Shown here piece by piece: positions 47,742 to 60,535 of a stretch of 64,000 nucleotides of DNA (positions are counted from its first letter, which is position 1; each line of letters opens with the position of its first letter). The position numbers and the translations under genes were made by a program. Under the pieces are notes generated by a model. The model was not told where the DNA came from. It ran no database searches and was given only the letters and a program-made list of their open reading frames with translations. This stretch comes from Cynocephalus volans (taxonomy: Eukaryota > Chordata > Mammalia > Dermoptera > Cynocephalidae). The stretch spans positions 44,650,679 through 44,714,678 of the forward strand of contig NC_084462.1 in NCBI RefSeq assembly GCF_027409185.1, in the 5' to 3' direction.

Positions 47742-48612
47742 GGGAACCCTTGTACACTGCTGGTGGGAATGTAAATTAGTACAACCATTTTGAAAAACAG
47801 TATGTAGCTTCCTCAAAAAACTAAAAATAGAACTACCATATGATCTAGCAACCCCACTACTGGGTATATATCCAAAGGAAAGGAAAGCAGTATGTCGAAG
47901 AGATAGCTGCACTCCCATGTTTATTGCAGCTCTATTTACAATAGCCACGATATGGAATCAATGTAAGTGTCCATCAGCAGATGATTGGATGAAGAAAATG
48001 TGGTATATATACACAATGGAACAGTATTTACCTATAAAAAAGAGTGGCAATATGGATGAGCTTGGAGGACATTAAGTGCAATGAGCCAGGCACAGAAAGA
48101 GAAATACTGCATGTCCTCACTCATATGTGGAAACTAAGAAAGTTGGTTGCATAGAGATAGTAGAATAGTGGTTGCTAGAGGATTGGAAAGGGAGTGGGAG
48201 TGGGATAGAGAGAGGTTGGTAATGGATACAAAATTAAAGCTAGATAAGAGGAAGAAATTCTAGTATTCCATAGCACTGTAGGGTGACTAAATTAACAGTT
48301 TATTGTGTATGTTCTAATAGCTAGAAGAGAGGTTTTCTCTTTTTTTCACTTTTTTTGTCAGCTGGCCAATATGAGATTCGAACCCTGACCTTGGTGTTAC
48401 AAAACTGTGCTCTAACCAATTGATCTAATGGGCCAGCCCTAGAAGAGAGGTTTTGAATGTTCCCAGCACAAAGAAATGGTAAATGTTTGAGGTGATGGAT
48501 ATGCTAATTACCCTGATTTGATCATTAAACATTTTATACATGTGTTGAAATATCACTTAGTACTTCATAAATATGTACAATTATTGTGTGTCAATTAAAA
48601 ATAGTAAAAGAA
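47742..48612 (+). repeat. L1 LINE 3' end, host of a CYN insertion
   Basis: A 5'-truncated L1: 'cactgctggtgggaatgtaa', 'taccatatgatctagcaacc', 'ctactgggtatatatccaaa', 'gtgtccatcagcagatgatt', 'ctcactcatatgtggaaact', 'ggttgctagaggattggaaa', then the 3'UTR ('gaggtgatggatatgctaat', 'attaaacattttatacatgt', 'tatgtacaattattgtgtgt') and tail. It is less diverged than the other L1 ends here and is split at 48337-48438 by a CYN SINE. ORF2 is broken. Confidence 0.92.
48337..48438 (-). mobile_element. CYN SINE, monomeric, nested in L1
   Basis: The minus strand reads GGCTGGCCCATTAGATCAAT, TGGTTAGAGCACAGTTTTGT, AACACCAAGGTCAGGGTTCG, AATCTCATATTGGCCAGC and a short A-rich tail: one tRNA-like unit with A and B boxes. 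Exact 16-bp duplications (ctagaagagaggtttt) at 48321-48336 and 48439-48454 are halves of the interrupted L1, proving insertion after the L1. Confidence 0.92.
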
Positions 48613-49029
48613 AACACCCACAAACACTCAGTGTTAAAAAAAATTGGTGAAATAGGATGTGGTGCTGCCACAGTGAAGGTTGCAAAGACGATTGGTTGCA
48701 GGTGGTTCAGCTTCTGCCCACCTGCCCCACTGCTGCCTGCCTGTAAGGATGTGTGGACTCCTGCTGCGGCCCCCTCTTTGTGTCTTGACATTTCTGGAGG
48801 TGCTGGGTGTAGGCCCACAGCCACACCTGGCTTGGGTGGTGTTTTTAAATGCCTGGCCTGTGTGTGCTCTGTCTGTGGCAGAGCTGTGGCTGAACCTGCC
48901 TTCTTTCCAGCTGGGCTGTCCTCAGTCCTCAGTAGTGGATGGGCTGCACAGCCGGCCTTCAGCTGTACGTTTACACTAGTGTGACCCACATGAGGGCAGG
49001 TTAAAATGCAGCAAAAGCTTTCCTCTATA

Positions 49030-49625
49030 CTTTATTGTGGTAAAATACGTATAACTTAAAATTTACCTTCTTAACCACTTTAACTGTACAGTTTATGAGT
49101 ATATTCACATTGTTGTATAACCAATCTCTAGAACTCTTTTCATTTTGCAAGACTGAAACTCTGTGCCCATTAAACCTCTACACTAACCTCATATTCCCTC
49201 TTTCCCTCAGGCTCTGGTAACCACCATTCTATTTTTTCTCTCTGAATTCGACTACTCTACGTGCTTTATATGAGTGGAATCATATGGTTTTTATTCTTTT
49301 GTGTCTGGCTTATTTCACTTAGCATAATGTCCTCAAGGTTCATCCACGTCATATCAAGTGTCAGATTTTGCTTCCTTTTTAAGGCTGACTAATATTTTAT
49401 CATATGGATACACCACATTTTGTTTGTTTGTCCGCTGATGTACACTTGCGTTGTTTCCATCTTTTGACTGTTTTGTCAGCACCACACTCTCCCAACTGAG
49501 CTAACTGGCCATCCCTATATGGGATATGAACCTGTGGCCTTGGTGTTATCAGCACCACACTCTCCCAAGTGAGCCATGGGCCGGCCCCTCATCTTTTGAC
49601 TGTTTTGAATAATACTGGGTGTGCA
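49030..49625 (-). repeat. L1 LINE 3' end, antisense, host of a CYN insertion
   Basis: The plus strand is the complement of an L1 end: 'ttattgtggtaaaatacgta', 'accactttaactgtacagtt', 'ggtaaccaccattctatttt', 'gagtggaatcatatggtttt', 'gcataatgtcctcaaggttc', 'tttccatcttttgactgttt'. It resumes after the SINE with 'gaataatactgggtgtgcat'. The right boundary is approximate. Confidence 0.88.
49476..49589 (-). mobile_element. CYN SINE nested in L1
   Basis: On the minus strand: GGGGCCGGCCCATGGCTCAC, TTGGGAGAGTGTGGTGCTGA, TAACACCAAGGCCACAGG, TTCATATCCCATATAGGGAT, GGCCAGTTAGCTCAGTTGGG and GAGAGTGTGGTGCTGAC, so the second unit is cut short. Exact 18-bp duplications (catcttttgactgttttg) lie at 49458-49475 and 49590-49607. 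The second unit keeps TAGCTCAGTTGG, the classic tRNA A box. Confidence 0.93.
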
Positions 49626-49639
49626 TCCCCTGTATTTTG

Positions 49640-50214
49640 TTTGGTTGCTGACCACTGTCAGAATGACCGTTCCCAGACTCTGTATTTGCATCATGTTCAT
49701 GCCACACACCCGTCAGTGGCCACTCCTTTCCATTGCTTTGTTGGCACTGAGGCTTTGCATCCAGCTGAGGTTGTCCCCTTGGCCTTTTGAGCACCTTCTG
49801 TCCCAGGCCTGCCTTTAGTACCCCCTGGCCTGGCTTGCCTTGCCCCTTCCTATACTCCTTAAGGCTCGTCCCTTCCCTTTCTTCTCAATGGTGTAGATCC
49901 CTGCCCTCCTAGAGGCCAGCTCCATGCAGTCCCTCTGACCTCAGCAGCCCACCTGCACAGCAGTTCTTCCTCTGAGCTCCTGCCTATGTAGCTTTCAGTT
50001 AGTGCTTGATTGCCGCAGGGTGATGCCCTCTCTGGGCATCTGAGATCCGATGTCCTGTCATGTTTCGTATGGCAGCTCTCATAGTAGTTACAGAGTGATT
50101 CATTAGTGCATGTGCATCAAGCCCATGGCATTGCCTCTGTGTCAGGGCCACTCCAGGCCATTGGACATGGAGTGAGATGGGCTGCAGGGTCCATCAGGGC
50201 TGGCTGCTCCAGGA
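49640..50214. other. Intron 1, unique stretch
   Basis: No repeat or gene recognised. Confidence 0.45.
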
Positions 50215-50320
50215 AGGCAGGAACGTGTTGGTTTTGTTCACTGCTGACTTTCCAGCACCTGGGAAGCACTTAGCACATGGTAGGCATTTTATAAATATTT
50301 GCTGGAAGAATGAATACATT
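50215..50320 (+). repeat. L2 LINE 3' end
   Basis: 'aaggcaggaacgtgttggtt', 'ttgttcactgctgactttcc', 'agcacctgggaagcacttag', 'cacatggtaggcattttata' and 'aatatttgctggaagaatga' follow the L2 3' end closely. Confidence 0.72.
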
Positions 50321-50324
50321 TAGT

Positions 50325-50460
50325 CCCAAACCTCCATCTGAATCATGAGGAAACTGAGGCACAGAGAGATGTAATGACTGACCTCAGGCCATGTGGTGGG
50401 TAGTTAGTGATGGAACCCCGAGTTACCTGAGTATTAGCCTGGTGCCCTTCCTCTCCAGCA
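50325..50460 (-). repeat. MIR SINE
   Basis: The plus strand reads 'tgaggaaactgaggcacaga', 'gagatgtaatgactgacctc', then 'ggtagttagtgatggaaccc', the reversed MIR body. Confidence 0.75.
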
Positions 50461-52220
50461 AAGCCCTGGTAATTCAGGGGGCTACTTTAACACCACATCT
50501 GTGAAGAATCACATCACAGGGTAGGGGGGACAGATGAGAGGGACTTCTACACTGATTATTAGCTTGATTAAGATAATGGGCTAACTGAAAAGAGTACAGG
50601 TCACTTAAGGAAACTGGAGCATCATAGGGCAAAGTAAAATGCTTTTGAAATGAGGGTGTGAACTGTAACTGGAATGAAGTAATGTGTTCTATAAAACGGA
50701 GCTAGTGAGAGGACGGGGGACACAGGGCTGACTTTTATTTAGAACAGTTGCCTGGTTCTGAGCAGAAAATCAAAAATCATGAAGAGGGGAAAGGAAGGCA
50801 GAAGGAGCGTGTTTTTGCAGGGCACTTGTTCTGCAGTCCTTGCTCAACTGGGCTGCACGTCAAAGCTCCCCCAGGGCTCCACAGCGCCATCCTCTGGCTG
50901 TGCAGCTTGCTGTTTGTAGGGTCAGGGTGCAGTCTGTTCTGCATGGTGGCTCCTTGGTGGTGGTGAGGGTGTGTGACTCGACAGTCTGTGCCCTGGGAAA
51001 CCTCATAATGAGGTGAAGCTCTGGCTCTCAGAGGGGACCCCCAGAGTGTGTGCTAGTAGGTGGGAGTATAACCAAGGGAATCCAGCCCCTATGTGCTGCT
51101 TCATCAAAATTTGACCATCCGTGGAAACTGTGAATAATTAGACAGAATTGTAGGCTCCTATAAGGACGTTTTTAAAATACAGAAACTTAGAATGTTGTAC
51201 TTTTGGATATTTTAAGATCAGAAAGGCATTTGGAGTAACTGTCAGAGTGGGTAATGTTTATATGAAGATTGAGGAAAACAGTTGTTGCTCCTCAGTTAAA
51301 GCAAATAAAGTTTTATTTGCACCAGTCTGTTCGGCTGCAGAGGCTTTAGGTGGAGGGGACCCTGGGGCTTGCGTACCCTGCAGTCTTTAAATTAATTCCC
51401 GGTAAAGTTTCCATGTCTTTACTGGAATGGCGAAATATAAACATCTCACTCATCTTTGTAAGTTTTTTACTACATTGTGACACTGTTTTAATGTTCCAAG
51501 CCTTCAGGATGGCATTTTATGTGTGCATGCATTTTTAAGTTGTTTATATGCATGACAGAGGTGACTCTTATGTGGGGCAGTAAAGAACAATTTGCACATT
51601 CAGATTACACTTAGTTTTTAGTTTCTGTTCTCAAAGTCACCTGTGTACTGGATATCCCTTACATTCTTATGATTGACTTCAGTTACTGAATGTGTCAGGT
51701 GGTGGGGACTGCTGTCTGTGTGAAATAGAAATGTGCATATACAGTGTAAACACATTCTCACTGACACATGAAGATAAAAGGCTTAACATGAATTGTGTCT
51801 GTTTACACTTACACAGAAAATTCTACTATAACAAACTCTGCAGTATCAGTAGTGTTTGTTATCATAACATTGTCTTTTTTCTCTCCCTCTCGATCTCTGA
51901 GGTTTTGGTTAGTTGCAGTCTATTGCAGGGTGAGGCCTAAAGAAATCCACGCTACCTCTTCACTGAGCGCAGTGAGGTATGCTCAAGACCTTGAAGGGCT
52001 CAGGGTCAAGGGCTGCAGTTTTGGCAGCTGTGGAAGGATCATGTGGTACTAGGGAGACTGTCTCCACCCCATTTTTCTTCCATGCACTGTTTGGGGGTTT
52101 TCTGGTAGCGTGAAGGTCAGATTGAGAAATGCAAGTGCATAGGCTTGACTGGCGTCACATTGCAGATGTAGGTGGATGGGGAGGGCAGTGACAAGTGAGG
52201 GGATTAAGGGATTGTTTCCT
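50461..52220. other. Intron 1, mostly unique sequence
   Basis: Nothing recognised beyond AT-rich intron. Confidence 0.45.
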
Positions 52221-52224
52221 AGGG

Positions 52225-52360
52225 CAGTGGGTCTCTCAGGGTGGTTCCTAGACCAGCAGGATCAGCATCACCTGGGCACTTATCAGAAACACAAATTTTC
52301 TGGCCCTACCACTTTATGTTTTAACAAGCTCTCTGAGTGGTTCTGACACATGCTGAGGAG
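52225..52360 (+). mobile_element. MER5A-type DNA transposon (hAT-Charlie)
   Basis: Starts with the cagtgg terminus at 52225, then 'cctagaccagcaggatcagc', 'atcacctgggcacttatcag', 'aaacacaaattttctggccc', and 'gttttaacaagctctctgag'. It follows the MER5 layout with the middle shortened. Non-coding relic of an old placental hAT element. Confidence 0.78.
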
Positions 52361-53274
52361 TGTACACCCTGAAGTTGGCCTCCTAAGCACTTGTCTCAGT
52401 TCACTTTCTAGCATCCATCCTGCTGTGCTCTTGTTCCTCTCCCTGCCACATGTGCTGTACCCCAGGGTTCCCCTGAACTGCCACCAGGCAAGTCAGCTCC
52501 AGTTGCCTCCGCAGTGTGTGCTCCTCCCTCTGGCCAGGGCACCCTCCCCCTTGCCCTTCCTCGGAAGACCCTTTTCATCCATCCTTCCTACCCTCTTCAG
52601 AGACCCCCTCCTCTTGATCTCCTCAGAGATAGGGAGTCCTGGGTCCCCTTCTCTGCCTTCCCAGAGTCCTGACCATTGATGTATTTAAAACTTTTAGTTC
52701 ATTTAGTTTGCCGGAGGGGAGGTTACTGTCTTCCCCTTGTGCAAAATCCAGTTACTAGTAAATCATTTCTACTTTTAGAGTGGTAGTGTCTAGAGATACA
52801 TTTTTGTTGTGCTAAGTTATTGGTTCCAGAAAATCTATTTTAAGAGAAGTAAAGAATTATTGTAGTGAGCCACTGACTGAGACAAAATAAGCTGCTTATA
52901 TTAACCCAAAGATTTTGTTACATTGCATTTAACCACTAGAAGTAGAGATGGCAATTGGTTCACTAATGTTTTACCTACATTATTTGCCTGTATACATATA
53001 GTAAAAGTGTTAATTATGCTTTCTGATATCACTAAAACTATCACATTTTTAAGGAAGAGTTGATTGAAGTTGAAAACAAATGAAAACTTATGATATTCTT
53101 TAATGGAATTGCTGACAGAATGGTAGTCAGTTATTTTGTAACTTTCCTCCCCTTTGGTACATTAGTAATATTTAGATTGGTGCAACAAAATGGATAGATA
53201 TTTTCATTAATCTTTAATGTATGTAGTGACACCACCTAAAGCTAGTTACTGTGGATGGTAACACAAAAATATTC

Positions 53275-53415
53275 ATCTGATCCTTTTGACAGCTTCTGTA
53301 GGGTAGGTAGTAGCAGCCCATTTTGTAGGTCAGCAAAATGAGCCTTAGAGATGGGACGTGTCCACTTTAAGGGCAGGAGCCAATAAATGGCATTCAGGAT
53401 GCAGACCCAGGTTAT
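53275..53415 (-). repeat. MIR fragment
   Basis: The plus strand reads 'ccattttgtaggtcagcaaa', 'atgagccttagagatgggac' and 'ggcattcaggatgcagaccc', the reversed MIR. Confidence 0.6.
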
Positions 53416-55369
53416 CCCATTTTTCTTTTTCTAGGACCCCAAAGTTGTGTCTGATGTAGAACATTTAATAACCATGTAATTGTGTTTCTTGTATCGTCTT
53501 CCAAATACTTAGATAACGTAGCTTTGGAAGATTTTCTCAGCCAAATGCTGTTCATTAGCCCTTTTCATATTAGCACTTCTTAGGGATTTATTTCCCAAAT
53601 ATGTATAGTTTGTTTATACCATTCACTTAAGTTCTTAGAGCAGAAATTCTGCCTCTTGGTCTTTTATAAAAATACCTAGGAGTTTTTGGGAATAGAGTTA
53701 CTTTCAATTAGAAAGGCTTTATTTAAAATGGTATCTTAGGGGAAGTGAATTTTACCCCAGGTACCAGGCTGCCAATCACCCCTCCCATCTCCCCCCATGC
53801 CTTCCAGCACTCCTGTGCATGGGTGGACTCCATCTGTTTTGGTTCTGCTGTCATTATTGTCACTGGCTTGGGTGACTGCTGCCAAGGCCCACTGTACCCA
53901 CCTTCCAGCTCCGTCCTTTCTCCCTGCTTGCCTTCGTTTCCATACGCTTCCATTATTCTTTACTAGCTGGTCTGGGATCTCACCTTTCAAAAGTTTGGGG
54001 TTTTTTTTTTTTTTTTTTTTGGATCATGCCAATAACTATTGCTTTGAAAAGAGAGAAATGGTATTTTGCAATTTGCTTTTAATCATCAATGAGTAGTAGC
54101 AAAGGGTGTGTCTCTCCTTCATGCACTGTATTGGATATTTATTTATGTGTCATTTCACAGCACAAATGAAGCATATTGCATTCTCTTTCCCATTTGTGGC
54201 TTGTGCCTTTTGAACATTGTGCTATCATTCATGGTCCAGCTTGGTTTTCATTTTTTTCTGTTTCTATCACAAAACACCCCAAAGACCAACACTGTCAGTC
54301 ACATAATCTAAAACAGCTGGTTCCCGGGCCCTGCCTCGCACTTTGTGGCTTAGGCCTTGTCTTCTCTTCCAGAATAAGTGGGTAGTTTCTTCTACTTTTT
54401 TTCTTTTCTTCTGTAAATGGGGAAAAATGTGTCAAGTGTGGAGACTGCTCTTTAATTTGAAGGAGGTGCTAGTTCCAGCTCTATAGCGTGGCTTCCGTTA
54501 ACTGAGTGGTCTGCGCTGGCCATGGAGGGGAGCCAGATGGTGAATGGAAGCAGATCTTCCTTGATGTCTGCATTTTGATTGTAGTCTTAAAGTTCAGCGC
54601 ACTTCAATTATGTGACCACGCTCTTTCATTGGGTACTGAATTTTTGTGATCTTTTGGAAATGATAGCAAATAATACTTCGGAAATGATACCGAATACTTT
54701 ATAACGTGATTGAACACATGTTGAATGCAATAATGGATTGAATTCAGGTATTCCTCTGTAAAAATTTCTGTTTATTGTTTAAGAGCAAATTAATATACTT
54801 AATTTTAAAGGTGTAGAAAGAATACAAATTTTCACGCTGGGCATAGGAAAAAAGCAAAAGCACCCACCTCCCAAAAAAGACTTAGTACCCTTAGTACTCA
54901 GTGACATTAATTAAGTCACTGACCTGAAGCTGGGTGAAGATGAAATAGAGAAATGAGAGGTGGAGGAGGGAGGGAAGAGGAGTTGGGGACAGATGGGGGA
55001 ACTGTTGCAGCTCAGGTGTTTGGGCAAAGCTTTGAGGAGGTGACATTTGAATTGAGACCCATGTGACGAGAGAACAGGGACAGCCATGTGAAGAGGGGAA
55101 CTTGTTCCAGGCAGTGGAGTATGAGGACAGAGGGAGCTTGGCATTTTGGAGGGTGGTGGCCACAGTGTGCTAAGCAAGAAGAACATGCTAGACGATGAGG
55201 GAGAAATAGGCAGGGACGAGCTCCTATAGAGTCTGTCGGCCTGGTGCTGGGTCAGAGATGGCGTTGGTGCGGGGGGGTGGATTGTGGGAAAAGTGTTGGT
55301 GGTGGTTCAGTCTGGAGATGACAGCAGCTCAGATCAAAGTTAGCACAGTGAAGACACACACGTGGTGAG

Positions 55370-55500
55370 ATTCGTTTATTCTACACGCGTGTTATATGAT
55401 GTGTCTACCGTACTCCAGGTACTGTTTTAGGCACTAGAGATGTAATTGTGAACTAAATAGAAAATAATTCCCTGTCCTCCTGGAGCTGCCATTGTGGTGG
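55370..55500 (-). repeat. L2 LINE 3' fragment
   Basis: The plus strand carries 'gttttaggcactagagatgt', 'aattgtgaactaaatagaaa' and 'ataattccctgtcctcctgg', the reversed L2 terminus. Confidence 0.62.
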
Positions 55501-57199
55501 GAGTGATTGGAGGGGGAGAGCTGGGGCATGAAGCAAGTAGACATGGCCTGAGAGGGAAGCAAAGTGGGTCGAGGAACAGTGAATGGCACAAAAAGGAGTA
55601 AGGGGAGGGGGAACGTAATTGTGGAAAGAACAACAAGATTTCCTGCAGGCTTGGGAGCTGGAGCCCAGAGAACTTGTTGCTGGACTGGACATGTGCGATG
55701 TGAGGGGAGAAGAGGGTGAGGAGTGAACTTTGATTTTTGACATGAGCAATTCAGAGAATTGGAGTGTCATTGGCCATGATGTGGAAGCTTGTGGGGTGGA
55801 TGATGAGGGGGAAGGACATTGCAGGGGAGTTGTGGAGGAGGCAGATGTGTGTACTACTCTAGAGCTCAGAGGCATCTGGGCCAGTGACATGCATCGTGGA
55901 GTCATCCAGCAAGTGGGTGGCACAGGAGGCCACTTGTCTGGGTGAGATGACAGAGCAAGGAGAAGGCTGTGGACAGTGACCTGCATTTAGAGGTCAGGAA
56001 GAAGGAGGGAGCGGCCATGGGTGTGTGGCATCAGGGAAGCCTAGAGCAGGGAGCAGTGCCAGATACCATGAAGGCAGGGGACTGCTGTTGGCTGTGGCAG
56101 TTGTTGGGGGCTTTGCTGAGAGATGTTTGGTGTCACTTTGGGGACAGTATCTCAGTCGAAGTGGGTGGAGGCAGGCAGGAGGTGAGGGTGCTGAGAGCTG
56201 GACTATTGACAAACCTTGTGTCAAGTTTTACTGTGAAGGGGTCAGTGTCTTGTGTATGTGACCTTGTATGAATGACTTGATTTCGCCAACTCTGTTTCCT
56301 AGCCTTCAAAATGATGATGTACCTGGCATGAAGCATTGTTGGGAGTACCATGAGGTGAAACAAAATGACCCATCACAAGCTTCCAGCACAGCCTTTATCT
56401 GGCACGTGGTTGTTTCTAGGTGCTGGTTGCTTCCATTCTCTTCTGTCTTAGGGGTGACATTTTTCCATCAGTAAACAAGGAAGTTGGACCAAATGAGGTT
56501 TCATATTCTAGGTTCTGAAGTTCTACCCGCTCTTGGCCCCTCTCGATCCCTCCGCTCCCCCTCCCACTGTCTCTGCTCACTTCCCTCCTGTGACTGTAAT
56601 GCCCAGAAGGACTTCTTTACTCGGCTTTGATTCTGTCCTCCAAAATGCCTTGCTTGGGCTTCTTTCCCATTCAAGAGCCTTGAGAGAGGCCTCATTCCTG
56701 TGAGATGAAGGTTCTTGTCCTCATGTGTGGTCCTTTATGACATGGGCTCTACCAGACTCATCTCCCTGCTCTGCATCCCTGACCATCAGATCTGCTGCCT
56801 TGTCTCTGGCCTCTGGAACACTATGTTTTAAATCCTACTCACTCTTCAAGAAAGAGCCAGCCAAACTCCCGTGCCACCTCTTGTCTGTCATGCTTAAGTT
56901 CAGTTCACATGGGAGTGCGCTTGCACTGTGCACACAACTGGCTACCTCCTGTCTTGTATGACAGTTGCTTATCATGGGTCTCAACTCCTGGCCTTCACCA
57001 GGAGCCTCCCCAGAGGGCAGGGCGCTACTTCTTTGCATCTCTCACGGTGTCATGCATGTTGGGTGCTTCAAAAATTAGTGAGTTACACCAATAAGACTTC
57101 ACTGTGTGCAAAGCCTCATTAGTGGGGTTGGGGATTCTTAAATTCTAAGAAAGGATGGTAACCAAGGTTTACTTGTTTTTGTTTTTGCAGTGTATGTCT

Positions 57200-57720
57200 A
57201 GAATTTCAAAAATAAAACAAAATCTTCCAGTATTAGGCCATTTTAGCAAAAGATTTTAAAATCTTCAAATGCAGTGGCCCAACCATTCCACTTGTAGGGA
57301 TTTATCTTAAGAAAATAGTCTTGGATATCTGCCAAGAATGTTTACTGGGGTGTTGTTTATAGTGTGCGACACAGGAGGATAATCTAAATGTCCAACAATA
57401 AGGGATTGGTTAAAAAAAAAATTATTGTGTATATTCGTACTCTAGTGTTACTATCTCCTTAAAATGATGTAGAAGGATATTTATTGACTTGATGAAATGT
57501 TCATATTAAGAGAAGGAAGTATGTTTATAAATACTATATTATTACATGATTTCATTCATCTTAAATTATTTAAAGAGAAAGGATTATTGGTATATGTAGT
57601 ATTAACATTTATTTTTTGGATGTTGAGATCCTTGATTATTTTTACTTTTTGCTATATATTACCTACCCTTTCTATAGGAGGCATGCTTTGTTGATTAATA
57701 AAACATGTAGTAAAGTTGGT
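57200..57720 (+). repeat. Old L1 LINE 3' end
   Basis: 'ccattccacttgtagggatt', 'tatcttaagaaaatagtctt', 'aaatgtccaacaataaggga', 'ttggttaaaaaaaaaattat' and 'aatgatgtagaaggatattt' are in the order seen in old mammalian L1 3' ends. Diverged. Confidence 0.7.
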
Positions 57721-58039
57721 ATTGTACTCCTCTTATTTATTAAAACACATTTTTTATCTTTTTGTTAAGTAGCTTTTATGTCTACATTCATGCAGCATAG
57801 GGGAGTACACAAAGCCACCTGCCTGTGTCAGGCGGTGGCAGAAAACATGGCAGCATGTCTCTTTGAGTCCCCACTTTTCTGGTCCTGGTGACTGTTCTCC
57901 AGTGTAGACTATTGTTGGGTGTCCTTCAGGCTGGATGCAGTAGTAAGTTGTGGGTACTTGGCTTCTGAGCTTTTGTTGAGGCATAGGGAGCTGGTGCTCT
58001 GCAGAAGGTATGGGGAGCTTGCAGCCTGACAGCTGTGCC

Positions 58040-58200
58040 GTTAAGAAGGCCTGGGTTGCAACTCTGACCTTGCATACAACCCGGGGTTCTAAGCTTTAGT
58101 TTGCACATTTAATGGGGACAGTATTTTCCCACCATCAGTGAATGAGTTGCACAGTGTCTGGCCCAGTATAGGCACTTATGAATGATAGCTAACTGGCTAG
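58040..58200 (+). repeat. MIR SINE
   Basis: 'cctgggttgcaactctgacc', a diverged 'ttagtttgcacatttaatgg', 'ggacagtattttcccaccat' and 'cagtgtctggcccagtatag' in MIR order. It lies within 350 bp of exon 2. Confidence 0.62.
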
Positions 58201-58337
58201 CTACTCAGATAGCCAGCTGCCCATACCTCAGGTGAGTCTGCAGTGAAGAATTGAGCCTTATTTCCTCAATGATGATATAGGTTTCCTAAGAACTGACCAG
58301 ATTATGGGCTGGAACATAGTTTTAAAAATTATTTCTT

Positions 58338-59047
<710 letters not shown>

Positions 59048-60364
59048 TGATTCCTAGTGGGGGTCTTGATTAACTTTCCTTTTGCATCTGGCAACTCCTG
59101 GAATGCAGGACAGTGGCATGGCATGCTACATTGTAGAAATAATCCACTGCACTTCTGGGCTGGGAGCTTGCTGACCTTCAGCTTTGGATTCCTGATGAGA
59201 AAGGTGACCTGGTGTGCTTGGAGGTCCCTAAGCCATGGTAGCTGGGGGCTGCTGATGGGTCAACTCTTTCATCCCTTCTGTGATATTTTCTGGTATGGCA
59301 GGACTTCCTTGGTATGAGTGTACTTGGAATATGGTTAAATAAACAAAAAGTAAAGAGCTAATTCCATCCTGTGAAAGTCATCCTTGGTTTTAGTGGCGAA
59401 GTTATGATGTTTAGGTGTCCTGGTTTATGATAGAGCACCTAGCCAAGGTGAGAGACCTCTGAACCAGTTTCCAGGAGTTTGAGGTTCGGGCTGTACTTGC
59501 AGGTAGCTGTGTAGTGGGGTGCATTTTTAACCCTCTGGGCTTCTATTTCCTTTTTTTCTACACCTATTTACTGAATAGTTGTAAAAATCTTATGAAATCA
59601 CTTAGTGAAGGAATTTTGAAAAGTGTTTATTGCTCTTGGGGTCAGGCAGTGGTATTCTAAAGCTTCTCATATAATTATCTGCAGTAAGCTTATTTTCCTT
59701 TGAGAATAACCAAACTCTTGCCTTAATGTGATCAATACCTTGAGAGCCAGGTTGTTTGCTGCTAAAATGTGACTCTGGGCCTTTGCATTGTTGCATTCAG
59801 CAACGTTTAGGTATATTGGCCAGGAAGGCTCCCCTCGCTGGTTGGAAGTCAGTGTGTTAGTTATAAATAGCTATTATTTAACAGTTGGCTCAGTTAAAGA
59901 CCCAAGGAGCCCATGTACTCTAGCTAGTCATGAAGAGCCAAGAAATCCCAAATTGGTAGGTTTGCCTAAATCGTGAAGTGTGTGAAGTAAACAAACAAAG
60001 GCCAGACCTCACAGGAAGCCCTCGTTTCAGTGCCCCTTAAGCAGGGCTGACGCAGGAAAGAGGGTGTGCTCCCTCTGCCCGCCATACACCTTTGCACTAG
60101 GTGTCATTGGGTCAGTGTGTATGTGAATATCTGATTAGTAAGGGTAGGCAGCAGCCAGTGTCTTGAAGAGCTGAGAACCTGATCAGGCCACATTAAGGAA
60201 CACCGTTGGCTAGAGTTGGAGGAAGGTACTGTGCTAGTCACTTTTGTGATTGATTAAAACTGTCCCCTGTCATTAGGTTACCCACTGGTTTGAGAAAATC
60301 ACAAAATACATTTTAAAAATAGCCTTGACATTGTTAAGGTGACATTCCGTTATTTTGAAAGTAA

Positions 60365-60535
60365 GGGCCGGCCCGTGGCGCACTCGGGAGAGTGCAGCGC
60401 GGCGCTCCTGCCGCGGGTTCGGATCCTATATAGGAATGGCCGGTGCGCTCACTGGCTGAGCGCAGTGCGGGCGACACCACGCCAAGGGTTGCGATCCCCT
60501 TACCGGTCACAAAAAGACAACAACAACAAAAAAAA
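60365..60535 (+). mobile_element. CYN SINE, young CpG-rich copy
   Basis: Starts GGGCCGGCCCGTGGCGCACT, then CGGGAGAGTGCAGCGCGGCG, the B box GCGGGTTCGGATCC, TATATAGGAATGGCCGGTGC, a second unit (GCTCACTGGCTGAGCGCAGT, CCAAGGGTTGCGATCCCCTT) and an A-rich tail with CAA repeats. Flanking duplications gaaagtaa lie at 60357-60364 and 60536-60543. Many CpGs survive, so it is the youngest-looking SINE here. It lacks the long hairpin insert of the 39166 and 40703 copies, keeping only a short GCGCGGCGC segment. Confidence 0.93.

Larger units (their letters stand above)
52361..57189. other. Intron 1, unique sequence and degraded repeats
   Basis: No gene seen. A MIR (53275-53415) and L2-like segments (54930-55230, 55370-55500) are present. 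The texture of 54930-56250, purine-rich on the plus strand, gives spurious minus-strand frames. A T-rich run lies at 54000-54020. Confidence 0.45.

Noticed and set aside
48337..48438. Possible functional tRNA gene on the minus strand (A and B boxes present)
   Set aside because: It is flanked by exact 16-bp target-site duplications, has an A-rich tail and lacks good stem pairing, so it is a tRNA-derived SINE.
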